Below, one piece after another: positions 43,551 to 51,476 of a stretch of 64,000 nucleotides of DNA (positions are counted from its first letter, which is position 1; each line of letters begins with the position of its first letter). Origin of the DNA: Bog-756 sp963699055 (GTDB lineage Bacteria > Actinomycetota > Acidimicrobiia > Acidimicrobiales > RAAP-2); contig CAVOTA010000001.1 of the NCBI GenBank assembly GCA_963699055.1, positions 558,001 through 622,000 on the forward strand, written 5' to 3'. The notes beneath the pieces are model-generated. The model made no database searches, was not told the DNA's origin, and was given only the letters and a program-made list of their open reading frames with translations. Both the position numbers and the translations under genes were made by a program.

Positions 43551-44069
43551 TCAGGCTCCGTCCGTAGGGTGCGACCCGAGGACGGCATAGCTGGGGTCGG
43601 ACGCATCGCGGGAGCCGGCGGTCGGGAATCCCCTGGTTCCCACGGGCCGGGTGCTGTCCATGCCGTGGACGTAGCGCCGATGGACGATCCGCCAGCCCTC
43701 CTCACCGCGTCGCCACTGATCGACGTATCGCCCCGAATTGACCGTGTCGTTACAGGTGCCGTCGCTTCCATCGGACCTGAGCCAGACGAGCACATAGGCC
43801 TCGCTCCCGGCCCGCTCGCCGTCGACGGTGATCCTGATGTTGCTCACGTGATGGCTGTGCGTCTGCATCACCGGGTGTACCAGACCGATGAACGCGGCGA
43901 ACTCCTCCCTCGTTCCGGAGAACATTGCGCCGTAGTCGAGTCGGGCCTCCGGATGGAACACGGAGCAGATCAGTCCGTGGTCGATGCGATCCACTCCTCG
44001 GGCGTAATCGAGCAGCCGTTCGGTGATCGCCTGCTTGTCGAGGAGCTCCTGGAGCGCCGGATCCGTCAT
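43551..44069 (-). CDS. SnoaL-like / NTF2-fold protein
   Basis: 172 residues, ATG 44069. The pattern ITERLLDYARGVDRIDHGLICSVFHPEARLDYG is typical of SnoaL-like NTF2-fold proteins, with the conserved Asp/His pairs near residues 25 and 40. Such proteins act as cyclases, dehydratases, isomerases or ring hydroxylase small subunits. It is followed after 2 bp by the alcohol dehydrogenase. The last 30 residues are unstructured. The exact reaction cannot be assigned. Confidence 0.82.
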   Translation of the reverse strand: MTDPALQELLDKQAITERLLDYARGVDRIDHGLICSVFHPEARLDYGAMFSGTREEFAAFIGLVHPVMQTHSHHVSNIRITVDGERAGSEAYVLVWLRSDGSDGTCNDTVNSGRYVDQWRRGEEGWRIVHRRYVHGMDSTRPVGTRGFPTAGSRDASDPSYAVLGSHPTDGA

Positions 44070-44454
44070 CCTGTCACTCTCACACCGATCCGACACGGAG
44101 ACAATCCGGATGGGGTCTGCCCTCGGCGCCAGGTAGACGTCGCGCACCGGTACCTCCGGGCGTGTGGCCAACCACCCACCGCCCGTGCGACGTGGGACGG
44201 GCTGGTGCGTGGCCGAGCATGCATGTGTGGCCACTCCGCCATCCGCCGCACCTGGCCGTCGTGTTCGGCGCCCGGATGGCACCGGTGCGGTCCGTCGCGA
44301 CCAGGACTTGCCGCCTGCATGACCAGAGCGGAGGAACCGATCTGGCGGCGTCTCCGGACGGCGGGATCGGCGTGCTCCTGGTTGCGGTCGTGATCGGGGT
44401 CGTCCGGTGCCGCCGTCTCGGGCGAGGCCGGCACGACGCGCCGTCGAACTGAGG
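44070..44454. other. Gene-free stretch between two minus-strand genes
   Basis: 385 bp without a convincing gene. A 96-codon open frame on the plus strand (44162-44452) has no family resemblance, no ribosome binding site and atypical composition. A short CGACG/CGTCG hairpin (44434-44446) could end the PNPOx-like transcript. The promoter of the SnoaL-like/ADH operon should lie near 44080-44150, but no good -10/-35 pair is visible. Confidence 0.5.
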
Positions 44455-44979
44455 TCAGAGGAGGAAGCGTGTCAGGCCGCCCGGCTCCACGGCGAGCGTC
44501 ACGGTCACCGAACGTGGCGTGATGCGATAGACGTTCCACGGCGGCGGACCCTGCGACGGCGCATTGAACGGGGCGGTGATCCCCACCCCGGACGCATCGA
44601 GTTCGGCGGGCCACCCCTGGTCAGCCCAGGCCCGCGCAATCCGCGTCAGTGCGACCGGGTCGGTCTCACGCTGTGCCGCACCTTCGGCGACGACGTCCGC
44701 ATCGCGGATCGACACCGCGATCGAGCACCGCGGGTCTCGGGCGACGTTGCGGCTCTTCCGGGTACGTGATCCGGTCTGGAACCAGAAGCTCCCGTCCAGC
44801 CACAGCGCACCGACCGCAGTCACGTGCGGGCTTCCGTCCTCGTTCACCGTCGTGAGCCACGTGGTCCGGGCGTTGTGGGCGTCCGGGTCCGGCGGCGATC
44901 CGGCGTCCAGCGTCGCGGCGATGGTCGCCCAGTCCACCGGGGCCAGTCCGTCCGTCATCCCCAGGTTGACGACTTCCAT
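44455..44979 (-). CDS. Pyridoxamine 5'-phosphate oxidase-fold (flavin/F420-type) protein
   Basis: 174 residues; ATG 44979 is chosen because GGAGGGGG precedes it by 6 bp, and GTG 45027 is less likely. The split beta-barrel is recognisable: TTWLTTVNEDGSPHVTAVGALW, then FWFQTGSRTRKSRNVARDPRCSIAV, the cofactor-binding arginine/serine strand. It belongs to the actinobacterial PNPOx-like proteins that use FMN or coenzyme F420 to reduce organic substrates. Single gene at the edge of the less G+C-rich block. Confidence 0.85.
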   Translation of the reverse strand: MEVVNLGMTDGLAPVDWATIAATLDAGSPPDPDAHNARTTWLTTVNEDGSPHVTAVGALWLDGSFWFQTGSRTRKSRNVARDPRCSIAVSIRDADVVAEGAAQRETDPVALTRIARAWADQGWPAELDASGVGITAPFNAPSQGPPPWNVYRITPRSVTVTLAVEPGGLTRFLL

Positions 44980-45124
44980 CGGATCCCCCTCCGGGTGGTC
45001 CGGTGCCACGACCCAGCGTTGCGGCACCGATCAGACGATTGCCGGTGGGCGGCGTCATGGCAAATGGGCGATGCAAGGAGGCACCCGGGCCCACCGGCCC
45101 GCCGCCGGACCGCGTGCCTGCCGG

Positions 45125-45931
45125 TCAGGTGTCGGATCGATCGGCCCGGGCCTTCACGTACGCGGCCGACCCGGCCAGGAAGGCGTCGACGTCCTGTGCC
45201 TTGGACCGGGCGAACTCGGCGAAGTAGCCGGGGACGTAGACGGCGTGGGAACCGGCGACGACCCCGTCGAGGATGGTGGTGACCGCCTCCGCCACCGGGA
45301 TGGCGTCGACACCACCGGCGAAGGGGTCGTTGTCGGGCAGGGTGAACAGCTCGGTGTCGACGACCCCGGGGTAGACCACCGTCACCGCCACGCCGGTGTC
45401 CCACAGGTCGACGGCCATGGCCTCGGAGAACACGGCGATGGCGGACTTGGACGCATCGTAGGCCGACTCGCCCGGCGAGCTCAGGGGGGCGGCGACGGAC
45501 GACACGTTCACGATCCGGCCCGATCCCCGTTCGAGCATGTGGGGGAGGAGGGCGAGGGTGAGGCGGACCGGTGACAGGAAGTTGATGGACATGACCGCTT
45601 CGACGGTGGCCATGTCGAGGGCGGTGACGTGCCGCCGCTTGGGGATGCCGGCGTTGTTGACCAGGATGTCCACGCCGCCGAGCTCCTCGACGGCGTCACG
45701 GGCCAGGCGGTCGACGGCGGCCGGGTCGGCCAGGTCGGTCACCCACATCCGCGAGCCGGGCGCGTGGGCCCGGCAGCGTCCGAGGACCTCGTCGAGTCGG
45801 TCCCGGCGACGTGCGGCGATCCCCACGGTCGCCCCCTGGGCGGCCAGGGCCTCGGCCAGTCCGGCCCCGATCCCGGACGACCCGCCGGTCACGAGCACCC
45901 GAGAGCCGGCGAACGGCTGCGTCCCGCTCAC
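45125..45931 (-). CDS. Short-chain dehydrogenase/reductase
   Basis: 268 residues; GTG 45931 forms a 4-bp overlap with the crotonase stop and has GGAGGA just upstream. TGGSSGIG (15-22), Ser144/145, Tyr158 and Lys162 (YDASK) are intact, with AARRRDR after strand 2 indicating NADP(H). It is closely related to the SDR at 59293: both have NNAGIPxRR, MSINFLSPV/MTVNYLSPV and DTELF/DTEIW. It likely reduces or oxidises a keto/hydroxy intermediate beside the crotonase. Confidence 0.88.
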   Translation of the reverse strand: MSGTQPFAGSRVLVTGGSSGIGAGLAEALAAQGATVGIAARRRDRLDEVLGRCRAHAPGSRMWVTDLADPAAVDRLARDAVEELGGVDILVNNAGIPKRRHVTALDMATVEAVMSINFLSPVRLTLALLPHMLERGSGRIVNVSSVAAPLSSPGESAYDASKSAIAVFSEAMAVDLWDTGVAVTVVYPGVVDTELFTLPDNDPFAGGVDAIPVAEAVTTILDGVVAGSHAVYVPGYFAEFARSKAQDVDAFLAGSAAYVKARADRSDT

Positions 45932-46737
45932 CGGTTCCTCCACTGGGGGGTGCGCTTCTCGGCGAAGGCCTTCGGGCCCTCGACGGCGTCCTCGGAGGCG
46001 AACACCTCGGAGGCGATCGCCGATTCGATCCGGTAGGCCTCCTTCATGTCGACCAGGAGGCCCCGCTGCACCGATTCCTTCGTCTTGCGCACGGCGAACG
46101 GTCCGTTGGCCGTGATCCGCCGGGCGTAGTCATAGGCCCGCTCGAGGAGCTGACCCGGGGGGCAGACCTCGTTGAGGAGGCCCATGGCCAGCACCCGGGG
46201 CGCCGAGATCCGGTCGGCGCACAGCAGGAGCTCCATCGCCGCCGGGTAGGGGATCTGGCGGGGGAGGCGCACGGTGGTGCCTCCGCCGGCGAAGAGGCCG
46301 CGCTTGGGTTCGAGCACGCCGAAGGTGGCGGTGTCGGCGGCCACCCGGATGTCACAGCCTCCGAGCATCTCCATCCCACCCGCCACGCACGTACCGTTGA
46401 CGGCGGCCACGATCGGCTTGTAGAGCCGGACGTTGCGCAGCACCGCCTTGACGCCGTCGTCGAGCCGGTAGCCGTCGATCTCGGTGATCCCCTCCTCCTG
46501 CATGCGCGACTGCAGCCGGGTGATCTGGGGGATGTAGGTCTTGAGGTCGGCGCCGACGCAGAAGTCCTCGCCGACCCCGGTGACCACGGCCACCCAGGCG
46601 TCGTCGTCCTCGCCGAAGCGCTCCCAGGCCCCGCGGAGCTGCGCGAAGTGCTCCATGTCCATGGCGTTGCGCGCCTCGGGCCGGTCGATGGTGACGCGTA
46701 CGACGTGGTCGTCGTCGAGCTCGTAGTGGATCGGCAT
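45928..46737 (-). CDS. Enoyl-CoA hydratase/isomerase
   Basis: 269 residues, ATG 46737 with AGGAGG 3-4 bp upstream. Oxyanion-hole FCVGADLK (59-66), Glu123 in VAGGMEML and Glu143 in VLEPKRGLFAGGG are the two expected catalytic glutamates, so true enoyl-CoA hydration is plausible, in contrast to the crotonase at 17311. It is followed by an SDR with overlapping start. The thiolase-like and acyl-CoA dehydrogenase genes upstream run in the same direction, so this strand carries an almost complete beta-oxidation set. Confidence 0.92.
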   Translation of the reverse strand: MPIHYELDDDHVVRVTIDRPEARNAMDMEHFAQLRGAWERFGEDDDAWVAVVTGVGEDFCVGADLKTYIPQITRLQSRMQEEGITEIDGYRLDDGVKAVLRNVRLYKPIVAAVNGTCVAGGMEMLGGCDIRVAADTATFGVLEPKRGLFAGGGTTVRLPRQIPYPAAMELLLCADRISAPRVLAMGLLNEVCPPGQLLERAYDYARRITANGPFAVRKTKESVQRGLLVDMKEAYRIESAIASEVFASEDAVEGPKAFAEKRTPQWRNR

Positions 46738-46801
46738 GGGCCTCCTCGGTTCGGTTCCGTTCCTTCGGTGATGGTCGTGTTCGCAGCTGGCCCGGGCCGG
46801 A

Positions 46802-48232
46802 TCAGCGGTGGGCGGTCGAGACTCCCCGTGCCCCAGCGACGAGCGTCACCGTGCCACCGAGCAGGTCCTCGTCGGCCGTGACCGGCTCGTCGAGCCGGGC
46901 GTAGCAGCGCGAGCCGTCGGGGAGGTCGCAGATCAGCGCCGTCCACTCGGGGCCCTCCCGGCCGTAGGTGGTGGAGAAGGTGGCCACCGTCGCCGGTCCC
47001 TCGGCTCCGGCGGTCACCGGGACGGCGCCGGTCACCGGGTCCGGGTCGTCGGTGGGGACGGGGACCGCGGCCGGGGGGGAGGTGGACCACAGGGTGGCCG
47101 CATGGTGCTGCATGTGCATCCCGACCCCGGTGACGAGTCCACAGGCGCCCGGGTCGCGTCGGAGGGTCTCGACCATGGCGGCCAGAGCATGGGTGGCGTA
47201 GTTGCTCCCCGGTCCCCCGTGGTACGGGAGGCCCCCGGTGACGGTCAGGGCACGGTCGTCGGTGATGCCCAGGGCGTCACGGGCGAACTGGAGCGAGGCG
47301 GCAAAGCACGAGTAGAGGTCGAGGTGGGCCACGTCGTCGATCCCGACCGCACCCAGCGCACGGTGCGCCGCCGCCGCCAGGGCCGGCGACCGCCACAGCT
47401 CGGGCCGCGACGCCATGGTCGCCGGCTCCTCGGCGACGCCGGAGCCCCACAGGTAGACGCGACGGTCCCTCGGCACGCCGAGCTCGTCGGCCCTGGCCTC
47501 GGTGGCCACCAGCACGGCGGCCGCCATGTCGACGTCCATCACCGCCGTCATGAGCTTGGTGTACGGCGTGGCCACCATCCGGTTGGCGGGTTCGGGGACG
47601 ACGATCTCCCGGGCGGTCCGGGCGACGGGGAACCAGGCGTTCCCGGGGTCGGCCGCCGCCACCGTCGACAGGGGGGCGAGCAGCTCGCCCAGCTCCCGCC
47701 GGTAGTCGTCCACGGTGGCACCCCGGTGGGCGCGGCGGGCCGTGTCCAGGAGGGCGAAGGTCAGGTAGGCCTGGTAGATCCCGTGGGCGGCCTCGAGCCG
47801 GTCGAGCGACAGGGGGAACGGCGGCGGATCCGCCGGGGGGTGCGACCACGCCGGTCCGGGATGGTGCCGCAGGGTGGCCAGCGCCTCACCCCCGACGACG
47901 AGCGTCAGGTCGGTCCGTCCCCCGGCCATGGCCCCGGCGGCGTCGGCCACCAGGCGGAGGGGTACCGACCCGCCCAGCCCCGAGTACCGGCTCGTGCGGG
48001 GACGGGCGCCCAGCCGCCCGGCCAGGCGGGCCGTGGGGTCGTCGTACTGCCAGGACTGGCAGTAGACCACCTGGAGGTCGTCGACCTCGGCGGCGGCGGA
48101 GGGACAGCCGGCGTCCGTCGCCGCCGCACGGGCCACGTCCTCCCACAGGTCGAGGGGTTCGGGCGCCGACTGTCCGCGCCAGGTCCGACGCGCCACGCCG
48201 ATGATGCAGGGCGAGCGTGGGTCGACGGGCAC
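46802..48232 (-). CDS. Thiolase-like protein type 1 (TLP1) without nucleophilic Cys
   Basis: 476 residues, GTG 48232, 1 bp after the upstream stop. It has the thiolase fold (DDLQVVYCQSW, LTLVVGGEAL, LDLYSCFAASLQFARDALGI, LPYHGGPGSNYATHALAAM), but the position of the acyl-accepting Cys reads YSGLGGSVP. A C-terminal beta-barrel of about 70 residues (EGPEWTALICDLPDGSRCYARL onward) is the extra domain found on type-1 thiolase-like proteins. It may perform retro-Claisen or aldol cleavage with His/Cys elsewhere, or act as a CoA-binding partner. Confidence 0.82.
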   Translation of the reverse strand: MPVDPRSPCIIGVARRTWRGQSAPEPLDLWEDVARAAATDAGCPSAAAEVDDLQVVYCQSWQYDDPTARLAGRLGARPRTSRYSGLGGSVPLRLVADAAGAMAGGRTDLTLVVGGEALATLRHHPGPAWSHPPADPPPFPLSLDRLEAAHGIYQAYLTFALLDTARRAHRGATVDDYRRELGELLAPLSTVAAADPGNAWFPVARTAREIVVPEPANRMVATPYTKLMTAVMDVDMAAAVLVATEARADELGVPRDRRVYLWGSGVAEEPATMASRPELWRSPALAAAAHRALGAVGIDDVAHLDLYSCFAASLQFARDALGITDDRALTVTGGLPYHGGPGSNYATHALAAMVETLRRDPGACGLVTGVGMHMQHHAATLWSTSPPAAVPVPTDDPDPVTGAVPVTAGAEGPATVATFSTTYGREGPEWTALICDLPDGSRCYARLDEPVTADEDLLGGTVTLVAGARGVSTAHR

Positions 48233-48233
48233 G

Positions 48234-49445
48234 TCAGGACGGGTTGGGACGCCGGGGCAGGGCGATCGCCCGGTCGGCGATGATGTTCTTCTGCACCTCG
48301 GTGGAGCCGCCGCCGATGGTGCTGTAGCGCTGGAAGGCGTACAGCCGGGTCCACTTGCCCCGGTCGACGGCGTCGGGCCCGCCCCGGGCGAGGACGCCGG
48401 CGGGGCCGAGCAGGTCCACCGACAGGGCCGCCAGCGTCTGGGCCAGGGCCGACCAGCTCAGCTTGGCGAAGGGGACCTCCGGCCAGTTCTTCTCCCCCTT
48501 GATGATCTTGGACAGCGCCCGCAGCGACAGGAGGCGGGCCAGCTCGATGTCGGTCCACGCGCGGGCGATGCGGCCCCGGACCGCCGGGTCCTCCAGCGCG
48601 TCGGGGTTGACCGACCGGGCCGAGGTGACCATGGCCCGCAGGTCGGCGGCCAGGATGGCGAGCTGGGTGGCGATGCCCACCCGCTCGTGCCCCAGGGTGC
48701 CCATGGCCACCATCCACCCCTCGCCCTCGCCCCCGAGCCGGCAGTCGACCGGGATCCGGGCATCGGTGAAGTAGACCTCGTTGAACATCTCCTCACCGGC
48801 CATGTCCCGGATGGGACGCCGCTCGATGCCCGGGGTCTCGAGGTCGAGGATGAAGGCGGTGATGCCCTCGTGTTTGGCGCCCCGCTCGATGGCGGTCGGG
48901 TCGGTGCGGAGCAGGAACAGCCCCCACTTGGCCAGGTGGGCGGTGGAGATCCAGATCTTCTGGCCGTTGACCACGTAGTCGTCGCCGTCGCGGATGGCGG
49001 TGGTGCGCAGGTTGGCCAGGTCGTTGCCGGCGTCCGGCTCGGAGAACCCCTGGCACCAGTGGTCGGTGGCGTCGAGGATCGAGGGGAGCCACCGCGCCTT
49101 CTGCTCCTCGGTGCCCCAGGCGATGATCATGGGGCCGATCTGCCAGAGCCCGTTGGTGTTGAACATGCCCGGTGTGCGGTACTCGGCCATGATCTCGGAG
49201 TAGAGGATGCGCTGCATGGCGGTGGCGTTGCGGCCGCCGTACTCCTCGGGCCAGTTGGCTGCGGCCCAGCGACCCTCGTTGAGGAGGCGCTGCCATGCCG
49301 CCCGACGCAATTGGGACTGCTCGCCCGAGAGCGACGAGTCGGCGTCGAGCTCCTCCCGTTCGAGGAATCCCGGCAGGTTGTCGTCGAGCCACGACCGCAA
49401 TTCTGCGGCGAACTGCTCGTCCTCGGGGGCAAGTGCGAAGTCCAC
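48234..49445 (-). CDS. Acyl-CoA dehydrogenase
   Basis: 403 residues, ATG 49445. FSEPDAGNDLANLRTTA (FAD and substrate loop), NGQKIWISTAHLAKWG and the C-terminal GGGSTEVQKNIIADRAIALPR fit the long actinobacterial FadE subgroup that works as one half of a heterotetramer. The divergent gene at 49517 encodes the other, shorter type, so the pair could form alpha2beta2 as known for ChsE-type dehydrogenases. It desaturates an acyl-CoA using FAD and passes electrons to ETF. Confidence 0.92.
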   Translation of the reverse strand: MDFALAPEDEQFAAELRSWLDDNLPGFLEREELDADSSLSGEQSQLRRAAWQRLLNEGRWAAANWPEEYGGRNATAMQRILYSEIMAEYRTPGMFNTNGLWQIGPMIIAWGTEEQKARWLPSILDATDHWCQGFSEPDAGNDLANLRTTAIRDGDDYVVNGQKIWISTAHLAKWGLFLLRTDPTAIERGAKHEGITAFILDLETPGIERRPIRDMAGEEMFNEVYFTDARIPVDCRLGGEGEGWMVAMGTLGHERVGIATQLAILAADLRAMVTSARSVNPDALEDPAVRGRIARAWTDIELARLLSLRALSKIIKGEKNWPEVPFAKLSWSALAQTLAALSVDLLGPAGVLARGGPDAVDRGKWTRLYAFQRYSTIGGGSTEVQKNIIADRAIALPRRPNPS

Positions 49446-49516
49446 GGGCCGAGGATAGCCCTCGGGACCGTCTACGCTCGTGCCGTCATCCAGCCGTGCC
49501 GATCCCGGGGGGGTCC

Positions 49517-50593
49517 GTGGACTTCACATTCGATGCCGAGCAGTTGGCCCTGCAGGACGTGGCCCGCCGCGCCATGGACGAGGTGGACGGGACGCTCCTG
49601 CGGGAGTTGGCCGACGGTGACACCGGCACCACGCCCGAGCTGTGGGAGCGCCTGGTGTCCCTCGGGTGGACGTCGATGCTCGTCCCCGGTGAGGGCGCCG
49701 GCCTGCTGGAGATGTGCATCGTGCTCGAGCAGATGGGGCGCGTCCCGCTGCCCGGTCCGTTCTTCTCCTCGGCGGTGGCGGCCACGCTGGCCGCCCGGGC
49801 ACTGGGGGAGCAGGACCTGCTGGACGAGCTGGCCGGCGGGGCCACCCGCGGGACGGTGGCCGTCCTCGAACAGGGTCACGGCGACCCGCTGGACACCGTG
49901 CGGGCCCGGTCCGTCCGCAAGGGCGCGGGCTGGGTCCTCCAGGGTGTCAAACCCGTCGTGGTCGACGGGCACACGGCAGACTGGGCGATCGTGGCCGCGC
50001 TGGGCGAGGACGGGGTTCGTTCGTTCCTGGTCCGCCAGCCGGCGGCCGAGCTCGTGCCGTCGCTCGACCCGACGCGCAAGCTGGCCCGCCTGGCCCTCGA
50101 CTCGACGCCGGCCGTGCCGATCGGTCCGCCCGGGAACCACGCCGACCTGTGGCGGCGCGTCCTCGACGACGTCGCCGTGGCGCTCGCCGCCGAGTCGGTC
50201 GGCGTGTCCGACCGCGCCCTCGAGCAGGCCACCGAGTACGCCAAGGTCCGGGTCGTCTTCGACCAGCCGATCGCCTCCTTCCAGGTGGTCAAGCACCGGA
50301 TCGTGGACATGTTCCACGCCCTGGAGCTGGCCAGGGTGGGCGTCCACTACGCGGCCTGGTCCTCGGACGGGGACTCGCCCGACCGGGTCCGCGCCGCCGC
50401 CATGGCATCCGCCTACGCCGCCGAGGCGGCGGTCAAGGTGACCGGGGACGACATCCAGCTCCACGGAGGCGTGGGGTTCACCTGGGCCAACGACGCACAC
50501 TTCCTGTTCAAGCGGGCCAAGCAGAACGAGACCCTGATGGGCGGGTCGGGCCACCAGTGGGAGCGGCTCGGGAGCCTGTTCGCCGAGCTCTGA
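49517..50593 (+). CDS. Acyl-CoA dehydrogenase (short, beta-type partner)
   Basis: 358 residues, GTG 49517. The middle domain is reduced, while the C-terminal helices are normal: EYAKVRVVFDQPIASFQVVKH, GGVGFTWANDAHFLFKRAKQNE. This is the pattern of the smaller subunit in FadE26/27-like heteromeric dehydrogenases, where one subunit has lost FAD or catalytic residues. It begins 71 bp from the divergent full-length ACAD at 49445. Heteromer formation is inference. Confidence 0.88.
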   Translation: MDFTFDAEQLALQDVARRAMDEVDGTLLRELADGDTGTTPELWERLVSLGWTSMLVPGEGAGLLEMCIVLEQMGRVPLPGPFFSSAVAATLAARALGEQDLLDELAGGATRGTVAVLEQGHGDPLDTVRARSVRKGAGWVLQGVKPVVVDGHTADWAIVAALGEDGVRSFLVRQPAAELVPSLDPTRKLARLALDSTPAVPIGPPGNHADLWRRVLDDVAVALAAESVGVSDRALEQATEYAKVRVVFDQPIASFQVVKHRIVDMFHALELARVGVHYAAWSSDGDSPDRVRAAAMASAYAAEAAVKVTGDDIQLHGGVGFTWANDAHFLFKRAKQNETLMGGSGHQWERLGSLFAEL

Positions 50594-50607
50594 CCGGACC
50601 GGTCCGG
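50594..50607. terminator. 14-bp perfect palindrome after ACAD
   Basis: CCGGACCGGTCCGG, immediately after the ACAD stop and before the convergent TetR gene, followed by GC-rich repeats. Candidate termination or processing element. Confidence 0.35.
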
Positions 50608-50634
50608 GCGGCCGGCGGTCGATCGGGACCGGCA

Positions 50635-50652
50635 CCGGGACCGGGACCGGGA
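50635..50652. repeat. Triple CCGGGA hexamer repeat
   Basis: Three consecutive CCGGGA units in the convergent gap between ACAD and TetR, just before the TetR stop at 50657. Probably simple slippage DNA. Confidence 0.5.
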
Positions 50653-50656
50653 CCGC

Positions 50657-51307
50657 CTACGGACGACGCGTCGGGGCCGGGGGTCGGTCGGCGTCCGGGC
50701 GCTCGAGCAGCGAGGCGATCTCCTCGGCCCGGGCCCGGAACACGTCGGGTGACCCGCGGCCGCCGTCGAGCACCCCGGCGATGTGCTCGATGACGAGACC
50801 CACCAGGACACTGCGCAGCATGCGCGCCAGCACGGCCTCGTCGCCCGCGGGGCACAGCCGCGGTCGGTGGTCGACGAGCCAGCGCTCCAGCGACGACTCG
50901 GTGGCGTCGAACAGTTCGGTCCCGACGGCCCGTGCCGTCTGGTCACCCCGCATGACCTCGCCCAGCATGAGTCGGACGAAGTCCTCCACCTCGAGCATCG
51001 ACGACAGGATGTCGGTCAGCAGGTCGGCCAGGGTCGTGGCGGGCTCCTGGGCCAGGGTCGGCGACGCCGCGAGCTCGGGGGCGTCCAGGAACCCCCGCTC
51101 CTCCAGGACGGCCACCAGCAGATCGCGCTTGGACGGGAAGTAGTGGTAGAGCGTGGCCACGTTGAGCCCGGTGGCCGTGGCCAGGCTCCGCATGCCGGTG
51201 CCGTCCACCCCGTGCTGGGACATCAGGGTCAGCGCCGTGCGCAGGATGTGCTCCCGCTGGGTCAGCCCCTCGTCGCGGGCGATCGGCTCGGTCGGAGGGG
51301 TGGGCAC
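50657..51307 (-). CDS. TetR-family transcriptional regulator
   Basis: 216 residues; GTG 51307 is preferred because the helix-turn-helix domain starts about 15 residues later, and the longer open frame upstream is low-complexity. HTH: REHILRTALTLMSQHG, then GMRSLATATGLNVATLYHYFPSKRDLL (about 40-66). The C-terminal helical domain is of normal length and would bind a small effector. It is divergent from a P450 gene, and a matching inverted repeat lies in that promoter (51376-51391). Likely represses the P450/GMC genes and itself until substrate or product appears. Confidence 0.9.
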   Translation of the reverse strand: MPTPPTEPIARDEGLTQREHILRTALTLMSQHGVDGTGMRSLATATGLNVATLYHYFPSKRDLLVAVLEERGFLDAPELAASPTLAQEPATTLADLLTDILSSMLEVEDFVRLMLGEVMRGDQTARAVGTELFDATESSLERWLVDHRPRLCPAGDEAVLARMLRSVLVGLVIEHIAGVLDGGRGSPDVFRARAEEIASLLERPDADRPPAPTRRP

Positions 51308-51375
51308 CGGCCCATTGTGGCCCAGGTCCCGTGGCGGAGGCGCCCGGGATCGGCCCACGGGCACGGCGCCGGACC

Positions 51376-51391
51376 TCAAACGAACGTTTGA
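51376..51391. promoter_or_regulatory. Probable TetR operator
   Basis: TCAAACG-AA-CGTTTGA, perfect 7-bp inverted arms around 2 bases, size and form typical for TetR operators. It is A+T-richer than its surroundings and lies directly upstream of a TATCAT -10 box for the P450 gene, so bound repressor would block RNA polymerase. Confidence 0.7.
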
Positions 51392-51393
51392 TC

Positions 51394-51399
51394 TATCAT
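51394..51399 (+). promoter_or_regulatory. Candidate -10 box for the P450 gene
   Basis: TATCAT, 78 bp before the P450 ATG. The -35 region (around 51370-51376) is poor, CGGACC, as expected for a regulated promoter. The operator fills the spacer. Confidence 0.45.
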
Positions 51400-51476
51400 G
51401 CCGGGCGAGGCGTCGGCCGCACGGGCCGTCGACCGGGGGAGGGCCGGCCGCAACCGGTCCGGGACGGGGAACGACC

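Noticed and set aside
44162..44452. 96-codon plus-strand frame in the 385-bp gap
   Set aside because: No ribosome binding site, no similarity to a known family, odd composition.
51376..51391. KstR (cholesterol regulon) operator
   Set aside because: The repeat has AAC and GTT half-sites four bases apart, not the two-base spacing of the KstR consensus as I know it.
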